A stretch of 64,000 bases of DNA, taken from Treponema sp. UBA1793 (GTDB taxonomy: Bacteria; Spirochaetota; Spirochaetia; Treponematales; Treponemataceae). The position numbers were made by a program, and so were the translations under genes. The stretch covers positions 39,993-103,992 of the forward strand of contig DCFX01000020.1 in assembly GCA_002314445.1 (NCBI GenBank), in the 5' to 3' direction. The number at the start of each line of letters is the position of its first letter. Within the stretch, counting starts at the first letter, position 1. Shown piece by piece: positions 25,604-32,867 of this stretch. The notes beneath the pieces were generated by a model. The model saw only the letters and a list, made by a program, of their open reading frames with translations, was not told the DNA's origin and searched no databases.

Positions 25604-26503
25604 TCAATTCGCAGCCGAGCTTGTGCTTGTTATATAACTCTGTGTATTTATAAATTCTGCTATCTGTACAATCCGCGTTCGCCAGTATTCTGCTTCACTT
25701 TTTGTTGTATACGGGCCGATCCTTACACGATAAAACATGCGTCCCCTGTTGTCCTTATAGGTAAAGACATCTGCCGGAATTTTGTTATTGTCAAGAATCG
25801 TCCTCGCGTCATCTGCACTTTTTTTGTTCGTAAATGCTGCTGCCTGTACCCAGAATTGTGTGACGGTTGCAGCCTTTTTTGCTGTCTTCGGTGCGGACTG
25901 TTTTGCTGCAGCTTTCGGAGCTTCTTTTGCCGCCGCTTTTTCTTTTACAGCTGCTTTCGGAACAGTTTTCTTGACGGATTCCGTAACCGGCGGATTTACC
26001 GGTTCTGCATGTGCTGTCTGTTTTACACTTTCTATAGCTTTTGCACTTATATCATTTTGGGGAGTAACTTCACTTGATACGGCAGGAGCCGTTTTCAGCG
26101 TGTTAAGATCGATCGTGGTTGAGCCGTCCTGAGCTGTATCTGCCGGATATTTTTTTTCAAGGCCGTATACAGTCGCATTCTGAGCAATGACAGTCATATC
26201 GCCGACCTTAGTTACCCCCTGTGACGTATTTGTAGAGGAAGTTTCTGCTGATGCAGCAGGTGTTTCAGCCGGAGGAGGCGTTGTTGTCTGTACATATGTC
26301 TGTTCGGGAGCCGTCTGCGGTTGAAATGAAGATTCCGGAGCAGAAACCCATCCGCTTGAAGCCGGTTTTTCAACAGGAGCAATTGCAGCAATCGTCTGTG
26401 TGCTGTGAGCTGTCGGTGAATAGAGTATAAGCGCTGCGCCGAGAACTACCAGCAAAAATATTCCGACTGCGGCAATAATCCATAATGTACGTCTCTGTTC
26501 CAT
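25604..26503 (-). CDS. SPOR-domain membrane protein
   Basis: About 299 residues: a short cytoplasmic start, one membrane helix (LWIIAAVGIFLLVVLGAALI), a long periplasmic linker rich in Ala, Pro, Lys and Thr (about 25-215), and a C-terminal SPOR domain (QFWVQAAAFTNKKSADDART, then RVRIGPYTTKSEAEYWR). SPOR domains bind denuded peptidoglycan at division sites. Start is either ATG 26503, preceded by GGGA, or ATG 26515, four codons upstream. It follows coaE by less than 50 nt and is probably the last gene of the polA operon. Confidence 0.9.
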   Translation of the reverse strand: MEQRRTLWIIAAVGIFLLVVLGAALILYSPTAHSTQTIAAIAPVEKPASSGWVSAPESSFQPQTAPEQTYVQTTTPPPAETPAASAETSSTNTSQGVTKVGDMTVIAQNATVYGLEKKYPADTAQDGSTTIDLNTLKTAPAVSSEVTPQNDISAKAIESVKQTAHAEPVNPPVTESVKKTVPKAAVKEKAAAKEAPKAAAKQSAPKTAKKAATVTQFWVQAAAFTNKKSADDARTILDNNKIPADVFTYKDNRGRMFYRVRIGPYTTKSEAEYWRTRIVQIAEFINTQSYITSTSSAAN

Positions 26504-26550
26504 AAGATTTCCCATCCTCTATACTGAATATCGGCAGTTGGGAAAAGGAA

Positions 26551-27162
26551 TTAAGTATTTTTTGTAATTTGTTTGACGGCAGCTTCCGTTTCATTGCGGA
26601 GCTCTGAAAAGCTTCCCGTGTTTCGTATCGTTATGACGGGAATGCCGGTTTCTGTATACAGCCGGTACAATTTCCGCTGACTCCGGAAACGCCGGAAAAG
26701 CTGGCGCCATGTCATGCCGTCACGTTTTTTTGCACGAATCAGGCGGATCAGGTACGGAGCGGTTACATAGAATACAGCACTGCATTTCATCATAAGGTCT
26801 GGAATCTTGTAAAGAACGGTCGCATTAAGTATTACATTTTTCTCTGCATGAGAAGCAACAAAGGCGTCTGAAAGTCTGTTTACTTCAGGATATATGATTG
26901 ATTCCTGTCTGGCGAGCAGCGATGTGTCTGTGAACAGGATCGAACCGAGCGCACGCCTGTCAAGCGAACCGTCTGCTTTTGTGAGTCTTACGCCGGCTTT
27001 CTCTGCTTCCTGTGAAAAGGCCGCAATAATTTCTGCCGTTTTATGTACGATCGCCTCGTGTGCAAGCTCATCCGCATCGACGGATGCCCAGCCGGCGTCT
27101 GTCAGTATGGAGGAGACAGCATTTTTTCCTGCCGCCATAGGGCCAGTAACGCATACAATCAA
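26551..27162 (-). CDS. coaE: Dephospho-CoA kinase
   Basis: Last step of coenzyme A synthesis: phosphorylates dephospho-CoA. The 203-residue P-loop kinase has CVTGPMAAGKNAVSSIL (Walker A, residue 8 on), ASVDADELAHEAI with the substrate-binding Asp, and a lid region with RLIRAKKRDGMTWRQ. Walker A ends in Asn rather than Ser/Thr, which is seen in treponemal homologues as far as I recall. Start is TTG at 27162, overlapping the polA stop by 4 nt, with GGAGAG about 5 nt upstream. Confidence 0.92.
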   Translation of the reverse strand: MIVCVTGPMAAGKNAVSSILTDAGWASVDADELAHEAIVHKTAEIIAAFSQEAEKAGVRLTKADGSLDRRALGSILFTDTSLLARQESIIYPEVNRLSDAFVASHAEKNVILNATVLYKIPDLMMKCSAVFYVTAPYLIRLIRAKKRDGMTWRQLFRRFRSQRKLYRLYTETGIPVITIRNTGSFSELRNETEAAVKQITKNT

Positions 27163-30014
27163 TGGAACTCTCCCCAGTTTCTGCCTGTTTCGACTGAAAC
27201 GCGGAGCGGTACGGTAAGTTTTACTGCATGTTCCATTTTGTCGCGGATGAGCGCGACGGTGTCGTCAACTGCATCTTTATTGTCAGGACACTCCAGAATC
27301 AGTTCGTCGTGAACCTGCAGCAGAAGATGCGCGCCTGTCCTCTTTATGCGGAGCGCGTCGTCCACGTCGAGCATGGCCTTTTTGACGATATCGGCTGCGC
27401 TTCCCTGAACCGGTGTGTTTACGGCTATGCGTTCGGCACCGGCCTTTTCAAGCTTGTTCCGCGAATTGATGTTCATGATGGGGCGCCTGCGGCCGAAAAT
27501 CGTTTCAACGTAGCCGGTCTTTTCCGCACCCGCGACAGTACTGTCGATGAACTGCTGGATGGAGGAATATGTTTTGAAGTAACTTTCGATGAATGCCGCT
27601 GCCTGGGTGCGCGGGATTCCGAGTTCGTTTGAGAGCCGGAAAGCACTCATCCCGTAGATAACGCCGAAGTTGATTGTTTTTGCCGTCCGTCTCTGGTCCG
27701 GTGTTATCTGCTCCGGCGGCACGCCGAATATCAGTGAAGCGGTCGCGCGGTGGACGTCTACGCCGTCGTTGAACGCTTTGCACATGTTCGGATCGCCTGA
27801 AAGATGGGCAAGCACGACGAGTTCTATCTGCGCGTAATCGGCAGAGACGAGAACCGTTCCGGGCGCGGCCGTGAATGCTGAGCGGATGCGCCGTCCTTCT
27901 TCGCTGCGTATCGGAATGTTCTGCAGGTTCGGGTCGCGCGACGAGAGCCTGCCTGTAGCTGTTCCTGTCTGGATAAAGCTTGTGTGTATGCGGCCGTTCG
28001 TGTCGCACAGTTTCGGAAGCGCTTCGACGTACGTCGACTGAAGTTTTGCAAGTTCACGGTAATCGAGTATTTTGCGCGGCACCGGATCCCATGCCGCAAG
28101 GTCTGCAAGCACGCTTGTATCTGTTGAGTATCCGGTCTTTGTCTTTTTACCCGGTTTGAGTCCGCGTTCGGTAAAAAGAACTTCCTGCAGCTGTTTTGTG
28201 GATGCAATATTGAATTCATGTCCGACAAGCTCATAAACGGCAAGCTGTGTCGATGCAATATTTTCCGTAAGTTCTATGTCGTACTTGTCGAGCTGTTTTG
28301 TGTCCAGGTGGATGCCGCGCCTTTCCATTTCTGCAAGAACCGGCAGCAGCTTCATTTCCGTTTCGGTAAACAGTTTTGAAAGGCCTTTTTTTTCGAGCTT
28401 AGGTTTAAAGAGCTGCCAGAGCTGCCACGTAAAATCGGCATCTTCTGCACAGTACGGAGCAGCTTTTTCAAGCGGTACATCGGCAAATGAGGCACCTTTC
28501 GGGACAATATCGTCGTATTCAGTACCGGCGAGCGAAAGTTTTGTTTCCGACAGATATTCAAGCGAGTAGGGTGTCCTTCCCGTTCTGTCGGGGTCAAGCA
28601 GCCATGCCGCGACCATCGTATCGGCAATGCAGCATGAGGGAGCAGGATAATCGGAATCAGCAAGTTTCATGCCCGCGGTGCGCAGCACTTCGTAATCAAA
28701 CTTGCCGTTATGCATGACGACTGTAACAGCAGGATTTGAGAAAAGACGTTCAATCTGCACAAGTGCGTCGTTGTGTGAAATAAGAGGGCCGCCGAAAAGC
28801 GCGTCGGAGAGGATGAGCGGTACGTAAAATGCTTTTCCCTTTTCAGTACAAAGCGAAAAGCCGACAAGTTTTGCCTGCATCGTATCGAGGCTGTCCGTTT
28901 CACAGTCAAGTGCGACGGATTTATCGTTTGATGCAAGTATGCCGTCGATGATGGGAACAAGTTCTTCTAAGCTTGTAACAGCACGATAATCACCTGTATT
29001 TTTCGTAAGCGGTGTGAGCTGTACGGAATCTGCATCCTCTGCGGGCGCCTCCGTCTCTTCCGTTTTTACGTTCCCAGCCGTATCGACCGGAGACTGCATA
29101 CTGCCATCATCAGCCTTCGCGCGGGTTTCCACGGAGAGCCCGGCGTACGATTTTGCAACGGCCGGAGCACCGTACGCCTTGAGTTTTTCAGCAGCCGCGT
29201 CGTAGTTGAACTGCGATGCGGGGATTGTGCTGTCTATGCTCGTAATACAGGGAACGGTGGTACATAACCTGATGAGCTTCTGCGAAAAATATGCGTCGTC
29301 TCTGCCTTCCCGGAGTTTTTCCCCGGCTGCACCTTTTATATCTGCTGCATGCGCATACACGCCGTCAAGATCGCCGTATGCATCGATATATTTACATGCC
29401 GTCTTAGGGCCGATTCCCTTAACGCCCGGAATATTGTCCGCAGCATCTCCTATGAGGGAGAGGAGATCGAGCATTTTTCCGGGTACAACGCCCCATTCAG
29501 CCTGTACTCCTTTTGCGTCCAGAACTTTCCATATGGAACCGGCGTCTGGTTTTAAAATCTGAGTCGTGTCGTTTACAAGCTGCATAAGATCTTTGTCGCC
29601 CGTGAGGATGCGGCATGTCCGTCCCGCTTCCGAAGCTTTTGTCGCGACAGTTGCAATTATATCGTCAGCTTCGTAACCGTCGCATTGGAGGACGGGAATA
29701 CCGAGCGCGTTAAGTATATCTTCAATCCAGGGAATCTGCGCGTGCAGATCTTCCGGCGTCTTCTGCCGTGTCGCTTTGTATTCTTTGTACATTTCATGCC
29801 GGAACGTCGGTGTACGTGAATCAAGAGCCGCTGCTATGTACAGCGGCTTGTAATGAGTAAGTATTGCATGGAAGTTACGGAAAAAGCCGAACAGGGCAGA
29901 AACGTTTTCGCCTTTCGTATTCGTAAGCGGCCTGTTGATGAACGCAAAATAACACCGGTAAATGAGTCCGTAGGAATCAAGAATATAAATAGTTTTTTCG
30001 TCGAAAGTTGCCAT
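27159..30014 (-). CDS. polA: DNA polymerase I
   Basis: A 951-residue repair and Okazaki-fragment polymerase. The N-terminal 5'-3' exonuclease has IYILDSYGLIYRCYF, DGYEADDIIAT and LTGDKDLMQL. The 3'-5' proofreading domain keeps its metal residues (ALDCETDSL, MHNGKFDYEVL, YCAEDADFTW). The polymerase part shows RLSSRDPNLQNIPIR, VSADYAQIELVVLAHLSGD, the O helix RRTAKTINFGVIYGMSAF, and LQVHDELILE. I choose ATG 30014 since DSYGLIYR should lie near the N-terminus and a promoter ends 6 nt before it; the longer frame from 30101 would run into the chemoreceptor gene. The mRNA appears leaderless. Confidence 0.96.
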   Translation of the reverse strand: MATFDEKTIYILDSYGLIYRCYFAFINRPLTNTKGENVSALFGFFRNFHAILTHYKPLYIAAALDSRTPTFRHEMYKEYKATRQKTPEDLHAQIPWIEDILNALGIPVLQCDGYEADDIIATVATKASEAGRTCRILTGDKDLMQLVNDTTQILKPDAGSIWKVLDAKGVQAEWGVVPGKMLDLLSLIGDAADNIPGVKGIGPKTACKYIDAYGDLDGVYAHAADIKGAAGEKLREGRDDAYFSQKLIRLCTTVPCITSIDSTIPASQFNYDAAAEKLKAYGAPAVAKSYAGLSVETRAKADDGSMQSPVDTAGNVKTEETEAPAEDADSVQLTPLTKNTGDYRAVTSLEELVPIIDGILASNDKSVALDCETDSLDTMQAKLVGFSLCTEKGKAFYVPLILSDALFGGPLISHNDALVQIERLFSNPAVTVVMHNGKFDYEVLRTAGMKLADSDYPAPSCCIADTMVAAWLLDPDRTGRTPYSLEYLSETKLSLAGTEYDDIVPKGASFADVPLEKAAPYCAEDADFTWQLWQLFKPKLEKKGLSKLFTETEMKLLPVLAEMERRGIHLDTKQLDKYDIELTENIASTQLAVYELVGHEFNIASTKQLQEVLFTERGLKPGKKTKTGYSTDTSVLADLAAWDPVPRKILDYRELAKLQSTYVEALPKLCDTNGRIHTSFIQTGTATGRLSSRDPNLQNIPIRSEEGRRIRSAFTAAPGTVLVSADYAQIELVVLAHLSGDPNMCKAFNDGVDVHRATASLIFGVPPEQITPDQRRTAKTINFGVIYGMSAFRLSNELGIPRTQAAAFIESYFKTYSSIQQFIDSTVAGAEKTGYVETIFGRRRPIMNINSRNKLEKAGAERIAVNTPVQGSAADIVKKAMLDVDDALRIKRTGAHLLLQVHDELILECPDNKDAVDDTVALIRDKMEHAVKLTVPLRVSVETGRNWGEFH

Positions 30015-30020
30015 ATCGGT

Positions 30021-30049
30021 ATTGTACCGCGCCGGATTGCAATCTGCAA
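30021..30049 (-). promoter_or_regulatory. Promoter of polA operon, predicted leaderless
   Basis: On the minus strand TTGCAG (30044-30049) and TACAAT (30021-30026) are 17 nt apart; the -10 box ends exactly 6 nt before the ATG at 30014. It sits just behind the stop codon of the chemoreceptor gene. Confidence 0.7.
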
Positions 30050-30063
30050 CCGGGCATGTACAT

Positions 30064-32142
30064 TTACACTTTGAACATATCGATCTGCTCTCCGATTGCA
30101 TCGATTGACTCTTTCATTTTAGCGGAAACATCATTAAGAGACACGCCTGTTTCGTTGATTTTCTTTGCACCGACTGCCATTTCATCCATGCTGTTCTTCA
30201 TGACTATCGTCGCATCCTGCAGATGTTTTACCTCTTCAAGAATTGCTTTATTTCCTGCCGACATTTCTTCGGATGCCGTCCGTACTTCCACTGTGCTGTC
30301 GTTCATGGAATGAAGAGCCCCGCTTATCTGTTTTGAACCTTCAGTCTGTTCTTCCATTGCCGCTTTTATCTGACGGACCAGGTCATCGGTGCTCCTGATT
30401 TTTTCGGATACCGATGCAAATGCAGTGCTTGATTCTGCAGATGCTTCGACGACCGTGTTTATTGATTCTTTTATCTTGTTGAGCTGATCTCCTATAGTCT
30501 TTGACTGGAGCGTCGATGTTTCGGACAGTTTCCTGATTTCGTCGGCAACAACGCTGAATCCCTTCCCTGCGTCTCCTGCGTGTGCTGCTTCAATTGCCGC
30601 ATTCATTGCAAGCAGGTTTGTCTGGCTTGCAATATTTGCTATCGCAAGATTTGCCTCCAGGAGCATCTGCGACTGGCCTTCAATTTGTTCAATCCGCTCG
30701 TACACATCCTTTTGTTTAACAGACCCCTTCCGGGCATTCGTCTGAAGCTCGTCGAATGATTCCGCCATTTTTTCAACGGAGCTGTTTACCGAATTGATAT
30801 TTCCAATCATTTCTTCGACTGCTGCGGACGCCTGTGTCACGCCTGCCGACTGGTTTTCAATCATTTTTTCGAGAGAACTGATATTCGAAGCGATTTCGTT
30901 TACGGCGCCGGAAGTTTCTTCAACGCTGGATGACTGATATTCTATCTGCGTGTGAACGCTCTGAATATTTGCGAGTATTTCCGTAATGGAACTTGCCGTA
31001 TTGTTCGTATTTGTCTGGAGTTCGATTCCTGCAGAGGCAAGTATGTTCTTTGAAGATTTTACATCCTTAATAATCGTCTGAAGTTTTTCCGAAAATTTAT
31101 TAAAACCTGCAACCATGCTGCCGATTTCATCGCTGCTCTTAATTTGTATTCTGTTTGTCAAATCTGCATCACCTTTTGCGATGTTGTTTATAGTCTTGTC
31201 GACAATAGAAATCGGTTTTGCTATCTGATTTGCGATAAAAACGGATATCAGTATTGATGCCGCCGTCGCAATAATAACGAGAACGGTTATTAAAAGGAGG
31301 CTGCTCAGTATAGCCGAATACAGTTCGCCTGTCGGTCCGACCGTGACGAAGAACCACCCGCTTTCAGCAGAAATCAGTCTGGCGGAAAAGTACCGGCCGT
31401 TTCCCGTGTCCATGCTGAAAAAAACGGAATCGGTTTTTATTTTATTTTGAAGGTTCTGAAGTTTGTATTCCTCAAAAAAATTGCCGGTGAGTATTTTCTT
31501 CTGGTCGCTGTTTGTGACGTACATGCCGTTTTTGTCGAGCAGAAAGGATTCTCCGCTGTCAGACAGTTTTACAGGGGAGACCATTTTATTCAGGTCTTTG
31601 AGCTGGATATCAAGCCCGACAACCCCCTGAAATACGCCGCCGATTGTAACACCCTCCGAGACAGCCGCTACCGGTTCATTAGTCAATGCATCAATATACG
31701 GATCCGATATGCATATGCTGCTGCTGCTTTTTCCCGCTTTATACCATGAACGGGAAGTCTGGTCGTATCCTTCGGGCGGAACCCAGTGATTGTTTGAGTA
31801 AAAAAAGCCTCTGTCTTTATACGGGATAGTACCGCCGTAATACAGCTGGGACAGGATTGTTTCTCCTGCGAGCAGTTTTTCCAGATATGATTCTGCTTTT
31901 TCTTTACTGTCGGATGGATTGGTCTGAAAATATTTTGCGACTGCATTTACGATATTGACCGGTTTGCACAAAAAAAGATTTATACTGGTACTTGCTTCTG
32001 TTATCTTGTTTTCAGCCTTTTCAACCGTTTCAGAAAGCATCCGTGCCTGCTGTATCTTTATATCAGGTGCGGCAATAATCAGCATTGAAAACACAATAAC
32101 GCCGACATTGGCAATAATTAATTTCAGTCTGATGCTCTTCAT
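30064..32142 (-). CDS. Methyl-accepting chemotaxis protein with Cache sensor
   Basis: A 692-residue chemoreceptor. TM1 is near residues 7-27. The periplasmic part has the double-Cache pattern (RGFFYSNNHWVPPEGYDQTS, RSWYKAGKSSSSICISDPYI, then GVVGLDIQLKDLNK), usually binding amino acids or other small metabolites. TM2 near 280-305 is followed by HAMP and a signalling domain with tip SQTNLLAMNAAIEAAHAGDA. GGAGG lies 4 nt before the ATG and a TATAAT box is about 45 nt upstream. Ligand unknown. Confidence 0.96.
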   Translation of the reverse strand: MKSIRLKLIIANVGVIVFSMLIIAAPDIKIQQARMLSETVEKAENKITEASTSINLFLCKPVNIVNAVAKYFQTNPSDSKEKAESYLEKLLAGETILSQLYYGGTIPYKDRGFFYSNNHWVPPEGYDQTSRSWYKAGKSSSSICISDPYIDALTNEPVAAVSEGVTIGGVFQGVVGLDIQLKDLNKMVSPVKLSDSGESFLLDKNGMYVTNSDQKKILTGNFFEEYKLQNLQNKIKTDSVFFSMDTGNGRYFSARLISAESGWFFVTVGPTGELYSAILSSLLLITVLVIIATAASILISVFIANQIAKPISIVDKTINNIAKGDADLTNRIQIKSSDEIGSMVAGFNKFSEKLQTIIKDVKSSKNILASAGIELQTNTNNTASSITEILANIQSVHTQIEYQSSSVEETSGAVNEIASNISSLEKMIENQSAGVTQASAAVEEMIGNINSVNSSVEKMAESFDELQTNARKGSVKQKDVYERIEQIEGQSQMLLEANLAIANIASQTNLLAMNAAIEAAHAGDAGKGFSVVADEIRKLSETSTLQSKTIGDQLNKIKESINTVVEASAESSTAFASVSEKIRSTDDLVRQIKAAMEEQTEGSKQISGALHSMNDSTVEVRTASEEMSAGNKAILEEVKHLQDATIVMKNSMDEMAVGAKKINETGVSLNDVSAKMKESIDAIGEQIDMFKV

Positions 32143-32233
32143 AAAACCTCCATCGATATTTTCTGAAAAGAGAAACTGTTTGTATTATAATACCCCTCTT
32201 AATATTTTGCAGAAATTATACATAAAAAGATTC

Positions 32234-32812
32234 TCAGATACTGACCGAGGATTCAATCAGCCATTTTCCGTTATTACGGACGAATGCGGTTATGTTGTCT
32301 GTACGGAATGAATCATTCAGGGAAAGTTCTGCAAAATGTTCAAGCGCGGAAGCTGCGGCTCCGTCCGGTATATCCCTGTTTGCAACGGTAAGATGCGGCT
32401 GAAACGGACGTACATCTTTCCGTACTGTTCCCGGACACTTTTTTATAAGCTCATTGAAAACTATGTCCCTCAGCATTTCCCATTCAGCGGATGGTTTTAC
32501 ATACGCAAAGACAGTGCGTCCTGAAAAAGTTCCGAAGCCGTCGACACAGCAGGTGAGCTTTTTTCCGCTTTGCAGCCACACCTGCGCCGCATTTTTAACT
32601 GCAGCGCATACGGCGTCGTCAGAAAAACGTTCGCCAAGATGGAACGGCGGAACGAGCGTTATATGTATGGGTGTCCCGTATCCGCTCCGGCAGCCGTACT
32701 TCGTATTCATCCAGTCGCGGCATTGCTGCAGGATTGCGGTAAGTGTATCGGGGACAAGGACGCCGATGAAATGTGTCTGCTGAACAAGGCGGGAATTATG
32801 TGACGTATTCAT
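32234..32812 (-). CDS. thpR: RNA 2',3'-cyclic phosphodiesterase (2H family)
   Basis: A 192-residue member of the 2H phosphoesterase group formerly named 2'-5' RNA ligase. The two catalytic HxT motifs are visible: HITLVPPFH near residue 46 and HLTVANRD near 140. Length and spacing fit ThpR. The substrate in bacteria is not settled; family members hydrolyse 2',3'-cyclic phosphate RNA ends. It has its own promoter, which ends 6 nt before the ATG, and no ribosome binding site. Confidence 0.9.
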   Translation of the reverse strand: MNTSHNSRLVQQTHFIGVLVPDTLTAILQQCRDWMNTKYGCRSGYGTPIHITLVPPFHLGERFSDDAVCAAVKNAAQVWLQSGKKLTCCVDGFGTFSGRTVFAYVKPSAEWEMLRDIVFNELIKKCPGTVRKDVRPFQPHLTVANRDIPDGAAASALEHFAELSLNDSFRTDNITAFVRNNGKWLIESSVSI

Positions 32813-32818
32813 GCAGAC

Positions 32819-32847
32819 AGTATATCATACGGCCGGATGGTATGCAC
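32819..32847 (-). promoter_or_regulatory. Promoter of thpR, predicted leaderless
   Basis: On the minus strand GTGCAT (32842-32847) and TATACT (32819-32824) are 17 nt apart, with 6 nt to the ATG at 32812. Confidence 0.65.
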
Positions 32848-32867
32848 TTACTCGTGCGGCGGGGAAA

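Noticed and set aside
30015..30101. Longer N-terminus for DNA polymerase I.
   Set aside because: It would overlap the chemoreceptor gene and push the exonuclease motif to residue 40; ATG 30014 follows a promoter and fits the family.
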